10,147 nt of DNA from DASZCR01 sp035942915. Lineage in GTDB: Bacteria > Acidobacteriota > Blastocatellia > Pyrinomonadales > Pyrinomonadaceae. The notes under the pieces are model-generated. The model searched no databases. It saw only the letters and a program-made list of their open reading frames with translations, and had not been told where the DNA came from. A program made the position numbers and the translations under genes. The stretch spans positions 1-10,147 of the forward strand of contig DASZCR010000194.1 of assembly GCA_035942915.1 (NCBI GenBank). The letters run 5' to 3'. Positions 1 to 7,900 of the stretch are shown in pieces; position 1 is the first letter of the stretch, and each line of letters starts with the position of its first letter.

Positions 1-715
1 GCCCGATTTCGGCCGTGTAGTTCGAGGTCAAGACCTTGAACTCTTTGATGGAGTCAACGGTCGGCGTCGAAAGCAGCGTGATGTTCGAGCCGGGGTCGGT
101 GTTGGTCACGCCGTCGACGAGATAGTTGACGGCGTTGCGGCGCATGCCGTTAATCGAGATGTCGGCACGGCTCGTCAGTCCGAAGGTGGTCTCGTCATCG
201 AGGCTGGAACTGACGCCGGGGACGAGTTCCGTCAGTTTCAGGTAGTCGCGGTTGTTGAGCGGCAGTTCGATGACCTGCGTGCCGGAGATGAGCGTCTGTC
301 CCGTCGGGCTGTCCTGCACGACGTTCTGCTCGCTCGTCACGGTCACGACCTCGCTGACGTTTCCGGCCTCAAGGACGATGTTGACCGGGCGACGGTCTTT
401 CGCGTTGAGGACGAGGTCTGTTTGCAGATAGCGTTTGAAGCCGGGCTGCTCGACGACGACCTCATACGTGCCGGGGACGAGCGGCGTGACGACGTAGAGT
501 CCGTCGTCGTTGGTCTGCACGCGGCGCTCCGTCCTCGTCTCTCGGTTGGTAATCACGACGGTCGCACCGGCGACGACCGCGCCGGTCGAATCCGTCACCT
601 GGCCGCTCACGGTGGCCGAGGTCTCCTCCTGCGCCAGAGCCGCGCCTGAGAGCATCAGGCAGGCTGCGAGCGCGAGGACGAGGACGCGCAGTCCTTTCGC
701 GAAATGGTTGTTCAT
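1..715 (-). CDS. TonB-dependent-receptor-like outer-membrane protein, N-terminal part (cut by window edge)
   Basis: Reading leftward from the ATG at 715 gives 238 residues with no stop before the window edge, so the C-terminal beta-barrel lies outside. Residues 1-28 form a signal peptide (basic/polar start, hydrophobic core, ALA before Q29). LAAC at 16-19 resembles a lipobox, but the hydrophobic stretch continues past it, so ordinary signal peptidase cleavage seems likelier. Residues about 33-117 are a carboxypeptidase-regulatory-like domain (VTDSTGAVVAGATV, PGTYEVVVEQPGFKR). From about 140 the TonB plug begins (ELPLNNRDYLKLTELVPGV, SINGMRRNAVNYLVDG, DSIKEFKVLTSNYTAEIG). AGAGGAA, 7 nt before the ATG, is a good ribosome-binding site and fixes the start. 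The gene follows the D-aminoacylase by 76 bp on the same strand with no clear terminator between, so an operon is likely. The family takes up or binds large or scarce substrates at the outer membrane; the substrate here is unknown. The N-terminus resembles that of the receptor at 4922-8677. Confidence 0.88.
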   Translation of the reverse strand, partial: MNNHFAKGLRVLVLALAACLMLSGAALAQEETSATVSGQVTDSTGAVVAGATVVITNRETRTERRVQTNDDGLYVVTPLVPGTYEVVVEQPGFKRYLQTDLVLNAKDRRPVNIVLEAGNVSEVVTVTSEQNVVQDSPTGQTLISGTQVIELPLNNRDYLKLTELVPGVSSSLDDETTFGLTSRADISINGMRRNAVNYLVDGVTNTDPGSNITLLSTPTVDSIKEFKVLTSNYTAEIG

Positions 716-791
716 AGCATGGTTCCTCTTCACTGTTGACAGGGTAGAAAATGTGGGCTGCACATCATCAGTCCACTCAAACGAAACTTGT

Positions 792-2453
792 TCACAGACT
801 CGAACCGACGGACGCTTCCCCTCGTTCGTTGCGGAGTGCGACGCCGGGGCGCGCCGCCGTCATCCGCCCGTCCTCGAAGACGGCCACGCCGTTGACGAAG
901 ACGTGGCTGATGCCGACCGGATATTGGTGCGGCTGGTTGAAGGTCGCGCGGTCGGCTATCGTCCGCTCGTCGAAGAGCACGAGGTCGGCGGCGAAGCCTT
1001 CGCGGATAAGCCCGCGCCCTCTGAGGCCAAAGGTCTGCGCCGGGAGCGAAGTCATCTTGCGCACGGCGTCTTCAAGCGAGAGCAGGCGCAACTCTCTGAC
1101 GTAGAGGCCGAGCAGGCGCGCGTTGTTGCCGTAGCCGCGCGGATGCGGCGCGCCCTCTCCGTGCCGGCGCACGCCGCTGTCGGAGGCGACCATCGTCCAC
1201 GGCTCGCGGATGATGCGCCGCACATCCTCCTCGCTCATCTTGTGATAGACCATCTGCGCGCCGCCCGCCGCGTACATCTCGAAGACCTGCTCAATCTGAT
1301 TCGGCAAATCACTCTTGCCGCGTTTGACCTGCGCCAGTTCGGCGATGGTGCGACCGGCAAACGACGCGTCCGGCTCGTAGCGGGCGACGACGGCGTAGGC
1401 GTAATCCTTAAAGCCCGACTCCTTGAGCGTCTTTCTCATGTCGCGCGCGGCGCGCTCGCGCATGGCGGCGTCGGCCAGACGCTTCTTGCCCTCTTCGCGC
1501 CCGCCCTCGCGCACCCAACCGGGCAGCAGCGTGTCGAGATTGGTTGAAGAGGCCGTATAGAGATATTGGTCAACCGTCACGGGCAGGCCGCGCGCACGCG
1601 CCGCCTCGACCAGACCGAGCGTGAGCGGACTCTTGCCCCAGAGCTTCTTACTGCTAATCTTGAAATGCGAAATATCGACCGGCAGCCCCGCCCGCTCGCC
1701 AATCTCGATGCTCTCTTTGACGGCGTCGAAGACGCCATTGCCCTCGTCGCGCATGTGCGTCGCATAGAGACCGCCGTAACGTGCGGCGACGCGCGCCAGT
1801 GCGACCACCTCGTCGGTCTCGGCGTAAGTTCCGGGAACGTAGATGAGTCCGGTCGAGAGTCCGACCGCGCCGTCGCGCATGGCCTGTTCGACGAGCGCCT
1901 CCATCCGTCCCAACTCTTCTGCGTTCGGCCGCCGGTTGACTTCGCCCAAGACCTCCCGGCGCACCGTGCCGTGCGCGACGAGCGAGGCGAGATTGACGGC
2001 TATCGGCGTCTCCTTCGTCCGTCCGAGGAAACGTCCCACGTCGAGGGCTGAACTGCCGCAGTTGCCCGTCACCAGAGAGGTGACGCCCATCCGCACGAAG
2101 TTCTCCGCCTCCGGCTGCTCGTAGATGTTCTCGACGTGCGTGTGCACATCGACGAAACCGGGAGCGAGCACGAGGCCGCGCGCATCGATGACCTTCACGC
2201 CCTCTGCCGCCGCGATGCGACCGATGCGCGCGATGCGTCCGTCTTTGACGGCCACGTCGGCGCGAAACCAGGGGTTGCCCGTCCCGTCCACGATGCGCGC
2301 CCCGTTGATGACGAGGTCGAAGGGGCGCGTCTCGGTCGAAGGCGTCGGCTGCCGCGCGTTCGAGGCGGCGGCGATGGAGGCGAAGAGGAAGACGGCGAGC
2401 GCCCGCGCGCGAAGATGTCGGCCGTGTCGGCTCGTCCGTCGTGAAAGGCTCAT
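792..2453 (-). CDS. D-aminoacylase / N-acyl-D-amino-acid deacylase, exported amidohydrolase
   Basis: The 553-residue protein from the ATG at 2453 begins with an Arg-rich signal peptide and hydrophobic core (ALAVFLFASIAAASNA), so it probably acts in the periplasm. The mature part opens with the usual amidohydrolase beta-sandwich strand (FDLVINGARIVDGTGNPWFRADVAV). It carries the D-aminoacylase residues in order: HTH (His104, His106), GNCG (Cys132), YATHMRDEG (His233), ISHFK (His263) and ASDSG (Asp425), then a conserved HPRxYG segment at about 437. Known members hydrolyse N-acyl-D-amino acids to a D-amino acid and a carboxylate, using zinc bound by the His and Cys residues. The exact acyl group and amino acid cannot be read from the sequence. 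The frame stays open to a GTG at 2627, but that would put the start upstream of the candidate -10 box and place the signal peptide internally, so I prefer 2453, although no strong Shine-Dalgarno precedes it. It is followed 76 bp later by a TonB-receptor-like gene. Its promoter shares an element with that of the receptor at 4922-8677. Confidence 0.9.
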   Translation of the reverse strand: MSLSRRTSRHGRHLRARALAVFLFASIAAASNARQPTPSTETRPFDLVINGARIVDGTGNPWFRADVAVKDGRIARIGRIAAAEGVKVIDARGLVLAPGFVDVHTHVENIYEQPEAENFVRMGVTSLVTGNCGSSALDVGRFLGRTKETPIAVNLASLVAHGTVRREVLGEVNRRPNAEELGRMEALVEQAMRDGAVGLSTGLIYVPGTYAETDEVVALARVAARYGGLYATHMRDEGNGVFDAVKESIEIGERAGLPVDISHFKISSKKLWGKSPLTLGLVEAARARGLPVTVDQYLYTASSTNLDTLLPGWVREGGREEGKKRLADAAMRERAARDMRKTLKESGFKDYAYAVVARYEPDASFAGRTIAELAQVKRGKSDLPNQIEQVFEMYAAGGAQMVYHKMSEEDVRRIIREPWTMVASDSGVRRHGEGAPHPRGYGNNARLLGLYVRELRLLSLEDAVRKMTSLPAQTFGLRGRGLIREGFAADLVLFDERTIADRATFNQPHQYPVGISHVFVNGVAVFEDGRMTAARPGVALRNERGEASVGSSL

Positions 2454-2613
2454 CTGTTTTTTGAACGAAGGGAGAAGCAGGCTCGTCCGCACGTTTCGTC
2501 TGCCGCTTAAAGTTTCAACGCGCGGGTTCTCGCTGACCCTGCTTCCGAAGTTACCGTCTGCTGGCGAAAGAATGTGGCGCTCTATCGTCGCCCGTCGTAG
2601 CGTCTTGACGCGT

Positions 2614-2642
2614 ATTTTAGTGAACACGCGTGCAATAATGAA
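2614..2642 (-). promoter_or_regulatory. Candidate promoter of the D-aminoacylase operon
   Basis: Read leftward, TAAAAT (2614-2619, five of six matches to the sigma-70-type -10) is preceded by a 17-bp spacer and a poor -35, TTCATT (2637-2642, three of six). A weak -35 next to the conserved element at 2645-2671 would fit activator dependence or an UP-element. Transcription would begin near 2607, giving a leader of about 150 nt before the ATG at 2453. Confidence 0.5.
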
Positions 2643-2644
2643 AG

Positions 2645-2671
2645 CTAAAAGATTTTATTACTGAGATAAGC
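2645..2671 (-). promoter_or_regulatory. Shared upstream element, copy A (before D-aminoacylase)
   Basis: Read leftward the element is GCTTATC, six unconserved bases, then ATAAAATCTTTTAG. It matches the copy at 8853-8879 at 20 of 21 positions outside the six-base gap, in the same orientation and at nearly the same distance from the -10 box (25 versus 24 bp). The first half contains an imperfect inverted repeat TTATC-N5-AATAA (TTATC-N5-GATAA in copy B). The second half is AT-rich like an RNA-polymerase UP-element. Whether a regulator binds it is inference. Confidence 0.6.
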
Positions 2672-2813
2672 GGATTTGATAACCCGGCGAGCCTGTCCGG
2701 CAGCCGCGCGCGTCGCTCTCGCGCCTCTCGACCGCGCCTGTCCGGCATCTCATTGTCAAGACTCTCTGACTGTGTTGTTAGGATTGAGAAAGTACGCCCC
2801 GATAACCAAATTG

Positions 2814-2841
2814 TTGACGCAAATTACGTTCCCGCTATGAC
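2814..2841 (+). promoter_or_regulatory. Candidate promoter of pabB
   Basis: TTGACG (2814-2819, five of six matches to -35), a 16-bp spacer, and TATGAC (2836-2841, four of six to -10). Transcription would start near 2848, leaving a leader of about 165 nt before the preferred ATG at 3013. The long leader, or a start further upstream, is the weak point of this call. Confidence 0.35.
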
Positions 2842-2872
2842 GCGCCCGTTTTGGCCTTGAATATCCGGCCGC

Positions 2873-2884
2873 GCCTGCGCAGGC
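2873..2884. repeat. Perfect 12-bp palindrome in the pabB leader
   Basis: GCCTGCGCAGGC is its own reverse complement. It sits about 30 bp downstream of the proposed pabB promoter and 130 bp before the preferred start. It could be an operator for a dimeric regulator. With no unpaired loop it is a poor RNA hairpin. In GC-rich DNA it may also be chance. Confidence 0.4.
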
Positions 2885-3012
2885 AGCCATCCGCGCATAC
2901 GAAAAAATGGATAAGCCCTTTCATTATTTTGGATAACAGGGACGACGCCGCACGCCTTCTGTCTCGGCTCACGCCGCGTCGTGATTCTACGCACGCGCGC
3001 CGCCGACGGCGT

Positions 3013-4779
3013 ATGATGTTGCAAGCGATGGACACACCCCTGAGCGCTCTTCTCGTCTTCGATTTCTTCGACGGCGACGTACGGCCGCGACGCGCCTGCT
3101 TCGCGCGCCCGTCGCGCATCGTCTCCGCGCACACGCTCGACGAAGTGCGCGCGGCACTGCGCGTCGTGCAGCAGGCTGCGGACGAAGGTCTCTACGCGGC
3201 CGGTTACGTCGCATACGAAGCCGCGCCCGCCTTCGACCCGGCGCTCGTCGCGCACACGCCCGGCTCCATGCCGCTCGTCTGGTTCGGCCTCTTCGATGCG
3301 CCGTCGGCCGTCTGCACACTTTCTGCGAGCGCACCCTTCAGCCTCTCCGAATGGAGACCATCGGTCGGCCGCGACGCGTACTGCACACGTGCAGAGGCCG
3401 CACGCGAGGCTATCGCGCGCGGCGACACCTATCAGGTCAACTACACCTTTCGCCTGAGAGCGCGTTTCGACGGCGACGCCTTCTCCTTCTACGAACGCCT
3501 GCGCGCCGCACAGCCGACCCCGTACGGCGCATACCTGAACACAGGCCGCCACACGATTGTCTCCGTCTCCCCGGAGTTGTTCTTCCGACGCGACGGCTCT
3601 GCCATCTTGACGCGCCCGATGAAAGGCACTGTCAGGCGCGGTCGTTGGAACGAAGAGGACGCAGAGTTGAGCGCATGGCTCGCCGCTTCGGAGAAGAATC
3701 GCGCGGAGAACGTGATGATTGTTGACCTGCTGCGCAACGACCTCGGTCGCGTCGCCGAGACAGGCTCGGTACACGTCCCCACGCTCTTTGCCATCGAGCG
3801 TTACCCGACGGTCTTTCAGATGACCTCGACGGTGGCGGCGCGTCTCACGGCCAGTGCAACGCTTGAAGAGATTTTCGCCGCGCTGTTCCCTTGCGGCTCC
3901 GTGACGGGCGCGCCGAAGGTGAGCACGATGCGGCTCATCAAGTCTCTGGAAGATTCGCCGCGCGGCGTCTACTGCGGCGCGGTCGGGATGGTCGAGCCGG
4001 GCGGCGCGGCCGTCTTCAACGTCGCTATCAGGACAGTGGTTATCGAACACGAGACGGGCGCGGCCGTCTACGGCGTCGGCGGCGGCGTGACATGGGATTC
4101 GGTCGCCGCAGACGAATATGCGGAAGCACTCGACAAGGCGGCGTTGCTTGCGGAGGCGCGCGAGCCTTTCGAGTTGCTGGAAACGCTACTGCTCGCAGAC
4201 GGTCTCTATTATCTGCTCGACGAACACCTCGCACGCGTCGCCGCGTCGGCCGTCTATTTCGACGTGCCGCTTTGTCAGGCGCGCGTCCGCGAAGCGTTGG
4301 ATGAGTGTGCGCGAGGACACGCGCGCGGGCGTTGGCGCGTGCGCCTGCTCGTCTCGGCTGAGGGCGCGGTGCGCGTCGAGTGCGTGCCGCTTGAGGCAAC
4401 ACCGGCGCAGCCGTTGCGTGCGGCGCTGGCGCTGACGCCCGTTTCGCGCCACGACCGCTTTCTCTTTCATAAGACGACGCGCCGCGCGGTCTACGAACAG
4501 CGCCGCTCGGCACACGCGGGCGTCTTCGACGTGCTGCTGTGGAATGAGGAGGGCGAGTTGACGGAGTTTACGACGGGCAACCTCGTCATTGAGTTGGATG
4601 GCAGGCGCGTGACTCCGCCGCGCGAGTGTGGTCTGCTGGCAGGCACGCTGCGCGCGCGTCTGTTGCGCGAGGGAGAGATTGAGGAACGCGTGTTGACACG
4701 CGCAGACCTCGCGCGCGCCACGCGTTGCTGGTTCATCAACGGCGTGCGCGGCTGGCTCGAAGTCTCCTTCACAGACTGA
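3013..4779 (+). CDS. pabB: Fused aminodeoxychorismate synthase component I / aminodeoxychorismate lyase-like protein (PabB-PabC)
   Basis: From the ATG at 3013 the protein has 588 residues and two domains. Residues 1 to about 380 are a chorismate-binding PabB domain: GDTYQVNYTF (about 137-146), PMKGT with Lys204, IVDLLRNDLGR (236-246) and GSVTGAPK (295-302). Lys in the P-x-K-G-T motif marks aminodeoxychorismate synthase; anthranilate synthase (TrpE) has Ala there. From about 384 a class IV PLP aminotransferase fold follows (LLETLLLADGLYYLLDEHLAR), with the PLP lysine in FLFHKTTRR (Lys487), EFTTGNLV (517-524) and TPPRECGLLAGTLR. Together the halves would turn chorismate plus ammonia into aminodeoxychorismate and then p-aminobenzoate and pyruvate, for folate synthesis in the cytoplasm. 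The amide-supplying PabA subunit is not in this window. Start choice is uncertain: ATGs at 3013, 3016 and 3028 all fit the N-terminus, none has a strong ribosome site, and a TTG at 2851 would add 54 residues that look non-coding. The gene is divergent from the D-aminoacylase. Confidence 0.9.
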   Translation: MMLQAMDTPLSALLVFDFFDGDVRPRRACFARPSRIVSAHTLDEVRAALRVVQQAADEGLYAAGYVAYEAAPAFDPALVAHTPGSMPLVWFGLFDAPSAVCTLSASAPFSLSEWRPSVGRDAYCTRAEAAREAIARGDTYQVNYTFRLRARFDGDAFSFYERLRAAQPTPYGAYLNTGRHTIVSVSPELFFRRDGSAILTRPMKGTVRRGRWNEEDAELSAWLAASEKNRAENVMIVDLLRNDLGRVAETGSVHVPTLFAIERYPTVFQMTSTVAARLTASATLEEIFAALFPCGSVTGAPKVSTMRLIKSLEDSPRGVYCGAVGMVEPGGAAVFNVAIRTVVIEHETGAAVYGVGGGVTWDSVAADEYAEALDKAALLAEAREPFELLETLLLADGLYYLLDEHLARVAASAVYFDVPLCQARVREALDECARGHARGRWRVRLLVSAEGAVRVECVPLEATPAQPLRAALALTPVSRHDRFLFHKTTRRAVYEQRRSAHAGVFDVLLWNEEGELTEFTTGNLVIELDGRRVTPPRECGLLAGTLRARLLREGEIEERVLTRADLARATRCWFINGVRGWLEVSFTD

Positions 4780-4809
4780 GGCGACGCGGAAACTTCCCTT
4801 CCACTGCGC

Positions 4810-4830
4810 GTCTCTGCGCGAGACCGAATT
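4810..4830 (+). terminator. Weak terminator-like hairpin after pabB
   Basis: GTCTC (4810-4814), a five-base loop and GAGAC (4820-4824) are followed by CGAATTTT. The five-base-pair stem is short, so this is only a possible intrinsic terminator for the rightward gene; the hairpin at 4857-4897 is much stronger. Confidence 0.25.
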
Positions 4831-4856
4831 TTCACTCGTCAGGACGCAAAGGAAGA

Positions 4857-4897
4857 AGCCCGTCAGTTGTCGCATAAGAGGCGACAACTGACAGGCT
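4857..4897. terminator. Strong hairpin in convergent gap, probable bidirectional terminator
   Basis: GTCAGTTGTCGC (4862-4873) and GCGACAACTGAC (4881-4892) pair perfectly around a 7-nt loop. Past one mismatch, four more pairs (AGCC/GGCT) extend the stem to 4857 and 4897. It lies between the stops of two convergent genes (4779 rightward, 4922 leftward). On the leftward transcript it is followed by the pyrimidine-rich TCTTCCTTTG; on the rightward one by CTCTGGTC, so termination is better supported for the receptor mRNA. Confidence 0.65.
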
Positions 4898-4921
4898 CTC
4901 TGGTCTGCGCGCGAGGCGCGG

Positions 4922-7900
4922 TTAGAAGTTGAACTTGATGCCCAACTGAATCCGGCGCGAGTTGCTGTTGACGCTATCGCGGATGCGCCCGAACGTGCCC
5001 GAAGCGCTGCTGGAAGTCGAGCTAATCGGGAACTCGAACGAGGGCGTGTTGGTCAGGTTGTTGATGTCGGCGCGAAATTCGAGGTTGCGTTGTTCGCTCA
5101 GATAGAAACGCTTGCGGATGGTCGCGTCGAGGTTGAAGAACTGCGGCCCCGTGAAGAAGTTTCGGCCGGTGTTGCCGAGTTGGCCGGGCGCGGGCGTCGA
5201 GAAGCGTGCGCGCTGCTCGGCCGTGAAGATGAAGTTCGTGCCGGATTCCTGCACGACGCTGCCCATGTCGGGCGTGCAGCCCTGACAGTTGGCCGGTGAG
5301 AGCACGACGTTGCTGACCGTGAAGGCGCTCGAATAGACCGTGAACGGGCGACCGCTCTGCCAGATGAGCGAGCTTGCTATCTCCCATCCGCCGACAATCT
5401 GATTGAGCACCGGATTGGTGTCGCCGAGGAAACGACGGCCGCGCCCGAAGGGCAGGTCGTACACCATGTAGCCTTGCAGGGCGTGGCGACGGTCGAAGTC
5501 CGAGCGCGCATAGTTGAGACGACGGTTACGCACGTCGAAGGGCGTATTGACGGCCGAGGGCGACGCGTTGGCCGTCGAGGCCGTGCGCGCGGCGACCGTG
5601 AAGGCCGGGTCGAACGAACGCGTATCGAGCGACTTCGAGAGCGTGTAGGCAAGCTGCATCAGCAAGCCCCGTCCGGCGCGGCGGCTCAGTTGCAACTCAA
5701 GGCCGTGATAGGTCGAGAAGTCGTTCGTGTCAATCACGTTGAGCGCGCCGGTGAACTGCGGGTAGGGCTGGAAGAAGAAGGACGGGAAACCGTTGGCGAC
5801 GATGGTGCGGACGCCGCCGCTGACGCGCTGCGAGAGCGAGAGGGCGGTGGCGGCGATGGAGCCTTGCGTCAGTTCGGTCGTAAAGAGCGTGCGGAACTGC
5901 GCCGAGCCTGCGTTGTTCGTGCGGCTGCCGGTGAGTAGCGCGTTGATGAGAGGGCTGTTGGCCGTCGGGTTGTTGCGTAGCGTGTTGAAGGCGTCGAGGA
6001 AGGTCTCGCCGGTGACGGGGTCGCGCGCGAGGATGTCAACCTGATTCACGTCGTATGCGCCGTAGAGACCGACGCCGCGACGGCCGATGTAGTTGGCCTC
6101 GGCGACGAAGCCGCGCCCAAGCTCACGCTGGACGCTCAAGCCCCACTGATTCGTCTTCGGCGAACGCGTGCTGGGGTCGAAGACGGTGAGCGTGGCGGCC
6201 GAGAACGGGACGGGCTGGCGCAGTTGCGCGGGCGTCGCGGGCGGCGTGAGCGTCGGGAGACCGAAGCGCAGGCGGCTCGTCTCGTTGGTGCGCGAGGCAA
6301 AGGAAGTGTCGTTGATGCCGAGCGTCGTGCCCGGCGTGTTCGGGAAGATGGCCGACGACGTGATGAAGGTGTTCATGCGGTCGTAGGCGAGACGGTAGTT
6401 GGCGCGGATGGAGGTGCGTCCGTCGGAGAAGGGGTCCCACGCGAAGCCGACCGAAGGGCCGAAGTTGTTGTAGTCGTCGTCGTAGAGTTTGCCTTCGACG
6501 AAGCGTAGCTGGTCGGTCGGCGCTTCGCCGAAACGGACGGGACGGTCGGGGCGCAGGATGGAGTCGCCATCGCCCGCGCGCGGAGCCATCTTCGGTTCCC
6601 AACGCAAGCCGTAGTCGATAGTCAGGTTGGGACGAATCTTCCACGTATCCTGAAAGTAGAAGTCGTATTCGTTGTAGCGCGCGTTGAAGAGGAAGAGCGT
6701 TCCGGCCGGGGCGAAAGCGTCTTCGCTGGCGGCGACGAACGCCTGCTGGATGTTGCCGACGCGTCCGAGCAGGTCGTTGATGGCCGACTGAAGGTTGTTG
6801 CGGTCGGTCGCGTTGATGGCGTTCGCGCCGCTCGTGGCCGGGAGATTGAAGTTGAAGGTGCCGCTCGTCGGCACAGGGTTGGTCGTGCGCGAGAAGGTGA
6901 CGACGAGGTTCGTGTTGAGGCCGCCGACGGAACTGCGGATGTCGTCGTGCGTCTGGAAGCGGAAGTTGATGCCGCCACGGAAGGTATGCGACCCCTTCAC
7001 GAAGCTGATGTTATCGACAAGTTGATAGGTCGCCAACTTGCGCTCGTTGTTGATGGGAGGCGTCGAGTTGAACGGGTCGCGCGGCAGATTGAGGATGAAG
7101 GGGACGGCCGTCGGGTCTGGATTCGTGAAGGTGAAAGCGAAGCGGTTGAAGCCGACGACGAACTCGTTCGTCACCGTCCCGGTCGGCGTCCAGCGATAGT
7201 TGAAAGCGAGGTTCTTCGGGTTGCGGAACGTATCGACGAAGTTGAACTGGCTATCGGGGAAAGAGCGCAGGCCGCCGTTGCCGTTGTCGCCGAAAGTGTT
7301 CTGCTCGCCCTGCGCGTAGCGCACGTAAACCTGATTGCGCTCGTTGAAGGAGTGGTCAACCTTGAAGACGAAATCATATTGCCGCTCGACCTGCGGCGCG
7401 CCGAAGCTGAAGCCTGCGGTGTTGAGTCCGTCGCCGACGAAGAAGTTGTTCGGCAGCGGCGCGGCGTTGATAAGCTGTTGCGTCGTCGGGTCGAGTCCGC
7501 AGTTGGTCGGCTGCGTGCGGCACAGCGGGTCGTTGGCGACGATGTTGTAGCTCTGAATGTTGAGACCGGGCAAGGGATTGCCCGCGCCATCGACGGTCGC
7601 GTTGGTCGTGCCGGCGGGCGCGTTCTGCGCGCCGACGCGGTAGCGGAAGATGCCCTGTCGAGCCTGCTGCGTGTAGACGGTGCGCGTGACGAGGATGGAC
7701 TGCGTGGCGCGCAGCAGTTGGAGATTGGTGAAGAAGTAGGTCTTGCGTTCGCGCCCGTCGTAGCCGGGGAGGATGACGGGGCCGCCGATTGAGCCGCCGA
7801 AGACGTGCTGGACGAACTGCCCCTTCGGGCGCCCGTTCAAGTTGTTTTCGTACTCGTTGGCGTTCAGAGCGGGCGTGCGATAAAGCTCGAAGAGCGTGCC

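Larger units (their letters stand above)
2454..3012. other. Divergent intergenic control region between D-aminoacylase and pabB
   Basis: This 559-bp gap holds no convincing gene. The frames of both flanking genes stay open into it (to 2627 leftward and 2851 rightward), but the extra residues show no domain. Seen inside: a leftward promoter at 2614-2642 with an upstream element at 2645-2671, two ACGCGT hexamers around its -10 box, a rightward promoter candidate at 2814-2841, a perfect 12-bp palindrome at 2873-2884, and a 12-bp direct repeat GCCTGTCCGGCA at 2691-2702 and 2736-2747. Confidence 0.7.

Noticed and set aside
716..791. Possible separate promoter or terminator between the D-aminoacylase and the first receptor
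   Set aside because: Only a four-pair imperfect stem (751-774) and no convincing -35/-10 pair were seen, so co-transcription is the simpler reading.
510..1547. Long plus-strand open frame of 345 codons opposite the first receptor and D-aminoacylase
   Set aside because: It crosses two well-supported genes and their spacer on the opposite strand, has Arg/Ala/Val-rich filler composition and no domain; it is a by-product of high GC content.
2474..2545. 8-bp inverted repeat GAAGCAGG / CCTGCTTC in the D-aminoacylase leader
   Set aside because: The 56-nt loop and short arms make chance pairing likely; not enough for a regulatory call.
2454..2627. N-terminal extension of the D-aminoacylase to a GTG at 2627
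   Set aside because: It would begin upstream of the predicted -10 box and bury the signal peptide; the added 58 residues show no domain.
2824..4050. Minus-strand open frame of 408 codons over pabB
   Set aside because: It lies wholly opposite the conserved PabB domain and shows no recognisable motif.
6947..7792. Plus-strand open frame of 281 codons opposite the large receptor
   Set aside because: Composition is dominated by Val/Glu/Ala/Arg from antisense reading of the receptor barrel, with no start signal or domain.
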